From the NCBI RefSeq assembly GCF_021730395.1, contig NC_069378.1, forward strand, positions 42,421,001-42,485,000: 64,000 nucleotides of DNA, read 5' to 3'. Below the pieces are notes generated by a model. The model was given only the letters and a program-made list of their open reading frames with translations, made no database searches and had not been told where the DNA came from. Made by a program: the position numbers and the translations under genes. The stretch is from Mercenaria mercenaria. Lineage: Eukaryota; Mollusca; Bivalvia; Venerida; Veneridae. This document shows positions 13,105 to 24,818 of the stretch, one piece after another (the first letter of the stretch is position 1; each line of letters opens with the position of its first letter).

Positions 13105-13308
13105 ACCCTTATCATGCTGGACACTGATGCTGCTTTTGTGACCAGTGCCGATCAAGATCAGTCTGCACATCCGTGCAATCTGATCATGATCTGCATTGTT
13201 CGCAATTAAGTCTGTATCCTTTTGGTTTGCACTCCTTTTAACAGTAAATGGTACAGTCAAAATTGAAAGATGGACAATTTCATTATCAAATTTCAGCAGG
13301 ATAAGGGT
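13105..13308. repeat. AACCCTTATCATG...ATAAGGGT repeat, inverted relative to 9278
   Basis: Begins AACCCTTATCATGCTGGACA and ends ATAAGGGT, with the internal GATCATGATCTGCA block of the family. About 204 bp, non-coding. A truncated remnant sits at the matching position of unit 2 (about 41398-41490). Confidence 0.65.
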
Positions 13309-14950
13309 ATAACCTTAATTAGTTAATAGTAAATAGTTAATAGAACTGAAAGATGGACGAGTTCATTATAGAAATTTAGCAGAGTAATTGTTAAGAACTT
13401 TAAAGATGTCTGTCGACATTTATTTATAACTAACCACGTTCATTAAGATTTAAATATAAATTATGAAATGCGATGAATTTCAAAATATTGTCAGGTCTAT
13501 ATATTTACCTTTTTTGAGAATGCACAGTTTAAAGATTTTATCCAATATCTAAAATATATTACTACTAATCTTGTATTAAATTCCTTTCATACATAGATAA
13601 AACTGACAGAATATATTTAGACTCTTTTTAAAAAGATGGCAGTTATATCTCCTTAGTAAGACTCAGTACCAATTTTCAAAGTTTTTAAAATATTCATTAT
13701 TACTTGTGTGGAGAAGATATGGCATTCAAATGTTGTTAAATAAATAAAATTTCCATATAAATTGAAAGGTTATCATAAGATATATTCTTTGTATGGGGAA
13801 TAACTCCTAAAACATTCATGTAAGATTATGTTCCAGTTGGTTTACCGAACTCTGAAGGTAATCAGATAGTCTGGCTACCGACTAGATAATCTTTCTTTTT
13901 TTTAGAAAAAAAATAATTCTTTTATATATTCTAATTCATCAGTCTTGGCAGAAAACCAGAAAAAAAGACAGCAAATGACGAGAACTGGATGCAGTACAAG
14001 ACCAAGACATTTGTTTTAGAAATATCCATACATGAACCTAACATCATGAAACTACACAATTGCACACAGTTCTTTGTGAGGCGTATCTAAAGAGAAAAAA
14101 GTTGTCCCTTGCTTAGAGCTCAGCATTAAAATGGAAACTGGCTTCACGTCTCGCATGGCTTCCATCAGGAATGAGGTGTCGAGAATGCTTAATATAAGAT
14201 GTAAAACATGCTTTACAATCAGCCTTAAATTTATTAGTATAAACTAAAGAGAGACCAAGTTAAACATGGGGTCCATGAAATACCTATGTCTTGCCCTTAC
14301 TTATTATCTTTTGAGCATAGGTACATATTTAACGCACACATTACAACATCATCCAAGTAATATATATATAATATAATGTAAGAGTCTAAGGATGTGTCTC
14401 TGAAACAAAAAAAAAAACATCGAGAATTTTAAACTGGTCTATATTTATATCTGGTCTAAATAAAATTTGAAAAGGATAATTTTGGTTACCTTAAAGCTTG
14501 TTTAATCATTATATTTACTGTTCCTTTGGGAAATTTGCTATTTTTTCAAGCAGCTACATCAGTTATAACAGTGTTGTGTCGAGATATAATCCTATGAATA
14601 AACATCATTTCAATAAAACTTAGACTGTATATCATTCTTTATTCTCATTACCTAGATCTGATTCGGTTCATTGTTACGCCAAATTAATTGAACAGTAAAA
14701 TAGTAAGAAAAGTAAAAAACACTATCCGCGTAAATAAATATTGTCAACATAAAGTAAGATACAATTTGCACGCCTCAGGCTAATAAAAGAGATAAAAACG
14801 TGCAGTTTTACACATTGTTACATTGTTATTTCTTACAAATACACTTTATTGAATGTAAACAAGGAAATTTTGACTATATAAGCCAATGACAAATAAAATA
14901 AGACGTGAAAAAAAACAAAGTAAACAGTAGTCCAGGATGTCGACCAAATG
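13309..14950. other. Proximal 5' flank of gene 2
   Basis: AT-rich sequence matching 41500-43198 upstream of gene 5. No gene was identified: the 83-codon open frame in the unit 2 counterpart (42109-42360) is interrupted here. A CCAAT-like GCCAATGAC lies at about 14882, shortly before the TATA box. Confidence 0.45.
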
Positions 14951-14958
14951 TATATAAA
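14951..14958 (+). promoter_or_regulatory. TATA box of gene 2
   Basis: TATATAAA lies 84 nt upstream of the gene 2 ATG. The same spacing (81-87 nt) is found in genes 3, 5, 6 and 7, which supports it as the core promoter. Confidence 0.7.
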
Positions 14959-15034
14959 TGCAAGCATCTTTTTAAATAAGCAACTTTAAGAGTTATCTTT
15001 ATTGGATCAACAGTATAATTTATTAAAGGCGATA

Positions 15035-16918
15035 ATGTTGAGTATATCAAAAGTTTTTATTATATTTGCTGTGGTATCATGTGTTTACAGTGTGCCTACA
15101 CGAGGTTGGAGAGAAATTAGTATAAATTTAAGGAGGTCTATCGGATCTGCGTACTCGGCGGCAGAAGAACTTCATGTAACATTCGTTAACATGTTGAAAG
15201 CATACGAAAAAGTAATTGTAAGTAGTCTATTAATAAAAATATATATGAGAAAGGAGCTTAAATAATATGAATAAGTTTGTTGTCGCCCGCGTGCTAATAT
15301 TGTTCTGGAGATGGTAATATATAATAACAAAGTATTACATTTTATACCTGTGATATATTTGCTTGTAACAATTGTGTACTTTTTTAAGGATGCTATACAA
15401 TGTATACCGTGTACCGTGTCATGATTCAAATTTCACCAGGAACTTCCAAAAGCTGATTTTAAACTATTGCATGTGAATTATCTGTCAGTAGTTACTATTG
15501 TTTAATGATATGGGATCAATTTCTTTCTGCAGTTAAGATTTTTTCTTACTATGTGAGCTTAAAGAACATTAGTTTCCATGACAATTAAGAGCAGAAAAAG
15601 CACAGGTCACAGCACTCGTTTTTATCTAATAGTGCATTTTCTGCTTTCACTGTTTAAAGCATTCCTGAAACTAAATAAAATTGAAAAATAGGGGGTACAT
15701 TTTAAAACATATAATATCCTACTTAATGTTATATGGATTTCAGGTCTTACACGTTACTATGAATACATGTACATGCTGGTAATGGCGGGCAGTACAATTA
15801 TTTTCCCGTAACTGTAAAACAATTAACAATAAACGATTTTTTTTTGTTTCTGTAAAAATATCTTGCGTTTAAGCAAACAACAATGCTTAAAGTACAGCAA
15901 ACGCTATATTTGACCTTTTTGTTCTGAAAATTGTTCTGCTTTATTCATTTTGAAATAACTTGTTGTTAAAGATGTAAGCTGTATGATATAGCCTGTGATT
16001 TTTATGTTTCACCCTTTCTGAAGGTTGTATCTTTATGATAGTTTGAGCTATATGCTGCAAAAATCACTATGTTTGGTCACTAGTTCTTTAATGTATAAGC
16101 CCTGTGAAGAGATTTGAGCCGTGCCATGAGAAAACCAACATAGTGGGTTTGCGATCAGCATGGATCCAGACCAGCCCGCGCATCAGCGCAGTCTGGTCAG
16201 GATCCATGCTGTTCGCTAACAGTTTCTCCAATTCCAATAGGCTTTAAAAGCGAACATCTTGGATTCTGACCAGACTGCGCGGCGGATGCGCAGGCTGGTC
16301 TGGATCTGGATCCATGCTGGTCACAAACCCACTATGTTGGTTTTCTCATGGCACGGCTCATTTGCTGTGAACCTTTTTTGGAAAAGAAAAGAAAACATAT
16401 TGATGGTTTGCCCTGTCTGTGGAGATTTAAGCTTTATATTATGTAAAAATTATCCTCTGAAGGTTTTCTGCATGAAATTATCTTTTATATAATACTTACA
16501 AAACACTGTTCATGTTTCATATTACAGACAGCCGAATACATGGACTACTATTGGGTATCTTTTATAGCACATTCTAGGGGCGGAGTAGTAAGTATACATA
16601 ATTCTTATTTGTAAACTACATGTGATTTCAACTTTTAATTATACTGTTTATCTTTTTTATAACAATGTGGGCATGATTTTAAATCACGATGCATTTTTAA
16701 ACATTAACTTTAAAGCTACAGATCAATACAATCATGGTTTATCTACTGTGACCTCTGACTATGAACACTTTTAAAGCTTGTTTCGACGACAATTATCAAT
16801 ATTTATTTTTTTACCTCTTTTACTTCAGCGTCAAGAATGCCAGGCATATGTTATGTGGCTATTTAGACCGACCTTTAGAAGGATAGTTATCAGCCCAAGC
16901 TGTAGGCCAGCATACTAA
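15035..16918 (+). CDS. Gene 2: secreted cystatin-like small protein, three exons, 110 aa
   Basis: Exons are 15035-15217, 16528-16587 and 16829-16918; introns are phase 0 with GTAAGT donors and TTACAG/TTCAG acceptors. Residues 1-19 form a signal peptide (MLSISKVFIIFAVVSCVYS), followed by VPTRGWREI, a basic stretch (NLRRSIGSA) and a helix SAAEELHVTFVNMLKAYEK. Exon 2 encodes TAEYMDYYWVSFIAHSRGGV. Exon 3 encodes RQECQAYVMW and the second Cys 21 residues on, ending CRPAY. The two Cys probably pair in a C-terminal hairpin, as in cystatins. The VPG motif of genes 1, 3 and 6 is not kept. The start is set by the conserved TATA distance and by gene 5. AATAAA lies at 16959-16964. Gene 5 is the orthologous copy in unit 2 and differs at about 30 residues. 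Product function is unproven; an antimicrobial or protease-binding role is possible. Confidence 0.82.
16116..16359. mobile_element. GAGCCGTGCC foldback MITE in gene 2 intron 1
   Basis: Full-length hairpin element from GAGCCGTGCC to GGCACGGCTC, with ATTT on each side (16112-16115 and 16360-16363). The equivalent place in gene 5 lacks it, so it inserted after the segmental duplication. Confidence 0.85.
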
Positions 16919-17252
16919 AGTTTATTATACATATGTATGTCGAGAATGTTCATGTGTAAATAAAACGTTACACGTAACAACGTCTGTTTCGATGTGAACC
17001 TGACAGGACCATATCCTAACGCTACTGAAATTGCAAAAGGAGATTTAAATCAAAGCTTTGTAAGCCTTATCGGAAATCCTGGTATGTATGTACATTAAAC
17101 GTAGTTAATTTTACGAACTACATTGTTTTTTATTGTTCCTGTAATGTTCATACCAAAACACTAAATTAAATCTAAAGCATGCATATGATGTGCTAGCTGA
17201 AATTAAATATGCATGCATGACATATTTGCATTCACTTAGGAACATATTTTAA
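16919..17252. other. Gene 2 3' flank with conserved family block
   Basis: About 16975-17065 holds a block shared with all family genes except gene 1 (words GATGTGAAC, GACAGGA and GAAATTGCAAAAGGA). In genes 3 and 6 the same block lies inside the 3' UTR just before AATAAA; here an AATAAA (16959) precedes it. Confidence 0.5.
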
Positions 17253-18326
17253 AGGCACTCGCTACAGTTTTTCCAGACGGGTCGATATTTACCCCAACAC
17301 CGTGCTAATTTGGTTTCGATGTAGCTCACTGCAGACTTGGTGCGGTCTTCTGCGCATGCCCGGAAGTGATTATCTAATGTCGCGTACGGCAAATTATTGT
17401 ATGTTCGCATGCATTTAATGTACAAAATGTTTAATATACTGGCTAAAGGTTAGGGTAAGTATCACCATGGTTACAAAATATATACATTTAAAGTACTTTT
17501 AGTTCAAATTGCTTCAATCCGACATATACTGGAGTCTGTTATTTATTACCAGCGTTCAAACTCTGCATTGAGTCACAGCTGTTTCTAATCCCGTACCGTA
17601 CATTCGTAAACTACAGGTTTTGTTAAAAAAAGGGCGGAAACTTTCATCGTTCTATGCCATCAAAATGCTTCAGAAACACCTTAAAATCCGCTTATTAAGA
17701 AATCTGCCGTTTGATAATTATATATTTATATTTCTAAGTCATTTGCTCAAACACTGAAAGAGCATTTCGTACCAACCTGCGTTGTATAAATGCCCGCCAC
17801 ATCCCACCTCGTTGTAATTTGATTTAAGCGAAATCTAATATGGTGACCTATCAATTTTCTATTTGTTTTAGATTAGGTAGACATAACCAAAGGTATGCGC
17901 AGAGTTTGCTTAAATTCTATTATGTGAAACTCGATAAAATAGCAGAAGTACCAACTTAAAACTGACAAAAATATGCAAAAATAGCCCTTAGGTCTGCTGA
18001 ACAAGTATTCCTTTCTTTACAAAATCATGTTCTTTTGATTTCTCTGAGCATGTTTCAAATAGATATATTGTTTTCCGTTATAAAAATGCTTAGAAAATCA
18101 AATTTATGCTAATTATTGTACTTTATTGAAAGATATTTTAGGATTACAGAAACTTTGAAAACTGTTTAAAATAGCACCATATCTAGGGGCAAATTAAATT
18201 GAAAGAAAGCTGGTGACCTAGTATTTTTATTTAATTTTTCATTACATCTTAACATGATCTTTGAATACAAAACATTTCATCAAAATCTATTATTGAGAAA
18301 AAAAAACGAAACTGTAGCGAGCGTCT
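17253..18326. mobile_element. Non-autonomous TTAA-flanked DNA transposon, 1074 bp
   Basis: Terminal repeats AGGCACTCGCTACAGTTT and AAACTGTAGCGAGCGTCT are flanked by TTAA (17249-17252 and 18327-18330). It shares the GCTACAGTTT terminus with the 231-bp element at 43874-44104. No open frame of transposase type was seen. It is absent from unit 2. Confidence 0.75.
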
Positions 18327-18643
18327 TTAAGTTACCTAAAGGAAATTCGTACGTACACGCTTTCCAAAATAAGTAAGAACGGTTGTAAACAAACATGAAC
18401 TGTTCACAATATTTACAATACTTGTTGTATTTACTTTTTACAGACGTGCAGATATATGTGTCATCATTTTATTTGTCAGACGCTTATTTTTGACTGTGTA
18501 ACATCTTAGTTTTGTTGTTAAACTGTGATTTGATACAATAAAAGCAACTGTAAGATTACAAGTATACATGATTATCATACACCCTTTTGTGAACATTTTA
18601 TATTTCATACTCGAACAAGGAATGTCAGTTTATTGTGCAAATA

Positions 18644-18882
18644 CACTCAGTTCCAAAAGAAAGTGTGCACTTAGTTTTCTGTTATTTTTTCTCGGTTATT
18701 TTCATGAAAACTTATAATGTTTGGTACCAAAATTTAAATCAGTTCGTAAACAAATTGGTGTGCATTGTAGATTTTGAGTTATACCTGAGAGTTAGTGTAT
18801 GAAGAAAATGAAACAAAAAAGTCGGGGAATTTTTTGAAATATTTAAACTTAAAAAGTACACACTTTCTTTTGAAACTGAGTA
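18644..18882. mobile_element. Mariner-like MITE, 239 bp
   Basis: The ends CACTCAGTTCCAAAAGAAAG and the complement of TACTCAGTTTCAAAAGAAAG form about 30-bp inverted repeats, flanked by TA. Open frames running through it are incidental. Unit 2 lacks it. Confidence 0.7.
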
Positions 18883-18884
18883 TA

Positions 18885-19595
18885 AATTACAAAGAAAATG
18901 ACATACGGAATTCTACATTTCATTTACCAGCATTTATCAAATTATACGCACGAAAGCAAAACTGGCTGGAAAAGTTATCAGAATGGCAATAGAAAGTTTT
19001 AAGTACCATTCAAACAGCCGGATTCTGTGTATAACTCGCCGCTCTATTTCCCCGTTAAAATCCGAGGAGCACGCATTTTTGATAGCAACTGTAATTTAAA
19101 TTACATACATGTATTCAACACGTCTAACACGCACAAACTTATATCAATAGTATTCAAAATTTCTTCATGGCATAATTTGCAGTACTTTAAAGGTTTAAGA
19201 TGTTATAAACACTTCTACGGACCAACATTTCATTTTGTATAAACAGTGATATGTGCATAGTATAGTTTAAACAGTTATAGTCCTGGACCTGTCCAAAATG
19301 GACATATATCCATGCCAAAAATACAAGCTCTTCTTGTTGCAATTGAAAACATACCTGTTTGAAAATAAACCATTTCGCAATAACATTGCTTATATAAAAA
19401 CGACGTGCAATTATGCACCTTCAAGTGTTGAAACATCAAAACATCGCCTGAAGACTGATTCAAGTCTGATGCAAAGCGACAAAAACACACTATTATTATA
19501 TGGGAAATTGGAAAAAAATGCGAATGAAAAATGAATAAAAATGCGGTTTTAACATGAATCAATTGAATTTCTGTGTAAAACAAACAACAACAACA
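18885..19595. other. Unit 1-specific spacer
   Basis: AT-rich sequence without a recognisable gene. Several open frames of 60-100 codons overlap on both strands but have no conserved counterpart in unit 2 and no recognisable motif. Confidence 0.4.
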
Positions 19596-19867
19596 CTTAT
19601 TTTTTTGTTGGGTTTATCACCGCACCGACACAGTTAAAGGTCATATGGCGACTTTCCAGCTTTGATGGTGGAGGAAGACCAAGGTGCCCCTCCGTGCATT
19701 ATTTCATCACGAGCGGGTACCTGGGTAGAACCAACGACCTTCCGTAAGCCAGCTGGATTGCTTCCTCACATGAAGAATTCAACGCCCCGAGTGAGTCTCG
19801 AACCCACATCGATGAGGGGCAAGTGATTTGAAGTCAGCGACCTTAACCACTCAGCCACGGAGGCCCC
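19596..19867 (-). mobile_element. tRNA-derived SINE, family A
   Basis: On the minus strand the head (high-coordinate end) reads GTGGCTGAGTGGTTAAGG, an A box, then GTGGGTTCGAGACTC, a B box, as in a class II (Ser/Leu-type) tRNA. The 3' end is at the low coordinate with an A-rich tail. It is flanked by the 12-bp repeat ACAACAACAACA. Confidence 0.8.
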
Positions 19868-21529
19868 ACAACAACAACATGTACTGATTATTACTGTAAG
19901 GAGCTTATAATACATCAAGGCATCTATACGTTTTCTAGAATTATAGAACTTGTTAAACCTAACCTTAACCTTTTAACATTTAACTTTCCATCAAAGGAAA
20001 TTAGCATTTGTGCAATGCACGCTTTTCATGACAAGGAAATATGATTCTGAATAAGATGGGGGTTGTTACCACCACCTGCTTGGTTTTTAAAGCTATTGTT
20101 ATTCGTAATAACTTATATATTAACAAATAAAGGTACCTAACAAAGTTTGTTATGTAGTTCCAACAGCATAATTGTAACAGGTCATATTGAAGCACAACTG
20201 CATAACAATATTTACTGTTTTGTCTGTCAGCCAGCCAACCTGTAAGCAAAACAAAACGAAAAAAAAAAAAACACTTTACATTCATTGTGTCGTTGCGGTG
20301 GTACAACAGAATGCGATAACGAAAAGAGGGAAAAAGTCGATATGTCGTTGTTGTGGGAGCGACTAAAACGGCATACTGAAGTCTATCCAAATATCATGAG
20401 CGACCAACATGACTTACGTTTGTTTTTGTTTTTCATTCGTTGTTGCAGGAGCAAAGGAGCGACAACTGCATTGTAAACTAAAAATATCGTTAAAGCTGCT
20501 TGTAGTAGAAAAAAATAGAAAAATACCACTAAACACGGAAAACAATTGCCATATTTTTTTTGTTACGATGCTTTCTGTAACACTTTTTTTTCAACCTACG
20601 CCAGCCTAACGGCACTTTTGTGCCGCCATTATCGGCGTGCTTAGAAATATCGTCTTTTCTTTCTGTCGCCATGCAGGTTTTGCAAAGATGATAGGATAAG
20701 ACAAAACAAAGACAAAAATAAGAAAACTGTCTTTCTGTCGTTCTATCACGGTCAAAGAAACGAAACAATAATGCAACGAAAATCAACAAAGTACGTTGGC
20801 AAGCCATTAAATGGTTAAAGTTCAAAGGACAGGAACTAGAGGGCGTTTCGTCGTAGTGCCTGCAACATTTTTATTTTGTCGTACTGGGCGCTCTGTGTTT
20901 GCTGTTTTTGCAAACTGCATTGACATTTTATGAACATAGAAACAATTCTTGTTGTATACGAAATATGCAGCGAAAACTGTTTTTGTTCATTTAAATATCT
21001 GTATTTGAAATGAACAAACAATGGTTTATTGTTGTCTATGTGTAGATATTTCCCTGAAATAATGCAAAAGTAGACAGTTTTAATAAATACAGACGTAAAT
21101 GTAGTTAGAACACGATTTAGAGAAGTTATTTCCTTAAATACGTTGAAAACATATTTTACATATTAATGTTGCCACTTTAAAATAAAACCGAAAAATATAG
21201 CATTATATAACAGCTAACTTAACTAAATATGATTTACAAAAAGTTTGCAAGCGATAGCAGGTAATCTACAGTGAGTTCAAAAATTATGACAGTTATATAA
21301 CTATTCGCTTCCATTCGATTCCATCAGAGGTTTGTAGTAGTTCTGGGACCAGAGTGGTATGCAAGAATAGTTGAAGCTGGGAACAGCATACTTCAAACAT
21401 TTTTCTGCGATGCTTCCTGTCTTATCTTTTATTTGTATATGTAGTAACACTTTTCTAGGCACTGAAATAAACTTTCTTATAACTATATATAGCCATAACT
21501 TTCCAGTCACGTGAAGAAAGCTAAGTATT
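19868..21529. other. Distal 5' flank of gene 3 with conserved block
   Basis: Colinear with 47090-48250. About 20930-21150 carries the distal block common to six family genes (TGAACAAACAATGG, GCAAAAGTAGACAGTTTTAA, AACACGATTTAGAGAAG). A stretch of about 380 bp (20243-20623) is missing from unit 2. The overlapping open frames (20001-20825) are on strands and in frames that are not conserved between the units. Confidence 0.45.
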
Positions 21530-21542
21530 TGTTTTCGCGTCG

Positions 21543-21826
21543 TTTTTTTTTTTTTTTTTTTTTTTTGGATTTAACGTCGCACCGACACATGATAGGTCAT
21601 ATGGCGACTCTCCAGCTTTAATGGTGGAGGAAGACCCCAGGTGCCCCTCCGTGTATTATTTCATCACGAGCGGGTACCTGGGTAGAACCACCGACCTTCC
21701 GTAAGCCAGCTGGATGGCTTCCTCACATGAAGAATTCAACGCCCCAAGTGAGGCTCGAACCCACATCGATGAGGGGCAAGTGATTTGAAGTCAGCGACCT
21801 TAACCACTCGGCCACGGAGGCCCCTG
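21543..21826 (-). mobile_element. tRNA-derived SINE, family A
   Basis: A close copy of the SINE at 19596, with its long T run (A tail in the other sense) at the low coordinate. It is flanked by a perfect 13-bp target duplication TGTTTTCGCGTCG (21530-21542 and 21827-21839). The matching site in unit 2 (about 48248) is empty, so insertion followed the segmental duplication. Confidence 0.88.
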
Positions 21827-21839
21827 TGTTTTCGCGTCG

Positions 21840-23870
21840 TATCAACCGTACAAAGCTAAAGGTGTTCTTTTACATGTTTACATGTTAGAAATATATGGAC
21901 AATTTCAATATAGTTTATGTAAACATAAAAGTTATTGCACCGTTCTATGCATTAGGACCAAAAAAGTAAACACTTGTTAAATGTGTAGCTAAACACAGAA
22001 TAAATGTGTCAGTAAAGAGACTGGGGACAGAAAGCATTAAGCTTCTTACTCAATCCTGTATGCCATTTTGATATATGTTGCAAATAAATTGCGATTAATA
22101 AAATTGTTTAAACCAAAGAATTCTGGAGTTTTATTAAACAAAAAAACTGTTACAGCACGATATTTTGATAATAATGCAGCTCAACATGCATGGCTAAATT
22201 ATTATTTAGCCAGGATAAATTCATCTGATAAAGAGTTTCTATGTTTTGAAGTAAATGTCTGAAGATAAAAACATTTTCGTGACAGAGATGGGCATTTTAT
22301 AGTTTTTATTTTAAAATTACATGAAGTCTACACTAATATGGTAATACTGATTTCCGGACAATGCCAGGTACTATTATCATTCCCGTATTTTGAATAGTAG
22401 TTGTACCACAATGTTTAAAAAAATAATAAAAAATGGGGTAAAGTAGAAATCGTTAAATTGCCAAGCATTGAGACGATTTCAAATCTGACGACCAAAGGTA
22501 TGATTTTTTAACTATTGTAGATAGTTGCGGGACTGTACAGTAAACGTTACAAAAATGACTTTTATCTTTTATCGCAGTAGAACAATAATCTCACGTCCCG
22601 GTTCGAAATAGCAAACATTTGAATTTGATTTAAACATAAAGTCATAAGAACATTTTTGTCAAAGTCGATGACTGTAATTTACTATTCTTACCTAGCCCAC
22701 TTGTCACAAAACATTATTCCAGATCAAGCAAACATCTCCAGATATACTCGAATACCTGGATTTTCTTCGTTACAAAGTCCGACACGGAAAAATATGAGAG
22801 GGGGGAAACTGAACTTCGGAAATTTCTTTTGATAGTTCGTCGAAAAGTCACGACTCTTTATAACAGCATTTATGAATCATTAACAATAAAAATAAAAGAA
22901 CATAACACAATGTCTTTTTGCACAAACAAAAAAGCGTCATCCATATGCATGTATATGAGCGATATTGCAACACCTAAAATGGTAAATAGACCGAAACGAC
23001 GCGCTGGCCAATAAATCAAAATACAAAATGGTCTGATAAATATATACGGTTTTATGGATTGTATGTCGTGTTATGCCAAAGGATGAGAGAAAAATATGCA
23101 TTCGGGTATTACTAACAGTACAGTCATGCTTCAAATAGAAGGTCGACAAAGCCCGTACTCCTTGCATGGTTTGTCTTTTAAAATCGATATCAATAAAGAT
23201 GAAACAAAGTAATACTTTTGTTAAGATAAAAAAATGTATGAATTACACTGTGTTTTCCATTGTCTTGTTTACTTTTTCCGAAAAATTGATATGCTTTTTC
23301 TTTTATTTTAGACTAGAAACCTACCCTAAGCCCTCTTTATACAAGGGAGCAAACACCGTTTGTCAATCATAATCCTGTCCATGTATCAATAGAAAAATTA
23401 AGCTATGTTATCTGTTTTCAATTATGACACCGTCATACATTTAACAGTTCTGAAATTGTTGTTCTTTTTAGCTTTTCTTATAATTCTTGATATGTTCCCA
23501 TATTTTGACGAATATATTTTGATAGCATTGTTCTCTTTCCAGCAACAGATTTCTGTGAGTTTAAACTTTTATAACAATGTCGTCTGTTTTTGATAAGCTT
23601 CACCACAAAAAGATGCCACACATTCTCCAGGGCATTAAAATATTTGATAATTACACATTTTTCTTCGTAAAGTGCTGACCCTTGCATCATTTATGCATTT
23701 TGTTTCATGCCTAGAGGTAAAAAGTGCATTATTTCCATGCATAGTGAATATAAAACACACAATAAATCGACTTTGTGTCACTAAGTACAAAGAAAAAACC
23801 AGAGTTAATAGTACGCCTTTTGCATATTGTTGGGTTTGGCATTATAAGCAAGGGTGTAGCCGCTGGAGGA
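21840..23870. other. 5' flank of gene 3
   Basis: Non-coding sequence colinear with 48250-50260. No gene was found: the open frames here do not keep their frame in the second copy. Confidence 0.4.
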
Positions 23871-24202
23871 GTGTGTATGTGTTCGGGTTTAACGTCTTTT
23901 TCAACATTTTTTCAGTCATATAAACGACGGTGTCTACTTGTAGCAGTAAGCACAATGTCCAACTTTATAGTGCTGCCTCACTGGAATATCACGCCGTAGA
24001 CACGTGACATGATATCCCACCCAGTCACATTATACTGACACCGGGCTGACCAGTCCTAGCACTACCCTCTTAATGCTGAGCGCTAAGCGAGGAAGCTGCT
24101 AGTACCATTTTTTACGTCTTTGGTATGCCTCGGCCGGGGATCGAACCCACGACCTACCGCACTCGAAGCGGACGGTCTACTACTAGGCTACCGAGGCGAT
24201 TG
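23871..24202 (-). mobile_element. tRNA-headed SINE, family B, full length
   Basis: On the minus strand the head contains CGGTAGCCTAGTAGTAGACC and the B-box word GTGGGTTCGATCCC. The 3' part ends ACTGAAAAAATGTTGAAAAA followed by GACGTTAAACCCG. Near-identical 16-bp repeats flank it (23855-23870 and 24201-24216, core CGCTGGAGGA). In unit 2 most of the element and 90 bp of flank are deleted, leaving only the head at about 50266-50300. Confidence 0.8.
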
Positions 24203-24734
24203 AGGTCGCTGGAGGAAGTATACTATTGCTATGGTAAAAACATACAGACATAAAGATCGCTAGTATGGATTTGTTCTTCTGCAGACAACATGGCTTTTAT
24301 TCGGTTCGTTATTGCGTCAAAATAACTAGGAACAAAAGCTTATTATAAATATTGAATTTATTTTCAATTTGCTAGGCCTGCTTTCTCCTACAAATTTATT
24401 ATCTAATAACAGAGTATGTTTTGGAAAACTGTTTACAGGTTTGCAGTAATAGATTGACCTTCAAATTCATGATAATTAATTTTAGTTGAAGCGAGCTGCA
24501 ACACCGCCGTCAATTATGTATCTCAATTATGTATCTCTATGACGATCAGTACAAACAAAAAGGATATGGCAAATAATAAACATATCAGGTTTTTTCAAGT
24601 AGAAAATATTGTTGACATTATACTGGACAAAGCGTGATTATTACTTGTGTGTTTTAATGTTCTTTCCGTGCATATCTGCATGTCGTCTGATAATAAATAT
24701 AAAATCGTTATATGAATACGTTATGAGATGTGTC

Positions 24735-24740
24735 TATAAA
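24735..24740 (+). promoter_or_regulatory. TATA box of gene 3
   Basis: TATAAA followed by GG, 84 nt before the homologous ATG at 24819. The sequence from here to the ATG is nearly identical to gene 6. Confidence 0.6.
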
Positions 24741-24818
24741 GGCGGTGGCATGTAAATACATACGCACTTTAAACAAGCTCCCTCTGTTGGACGTACGTTA
24801 CAAATCATTAATACGACT

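Noticed and set aside
20001-20825. Overlapping open frames of 98-129 codons on the minus strand
   Set aside because: Part of the region is absent from unit 2 and the frames are not kept in related flanks at 31695 and 57207; no motif was recognised.
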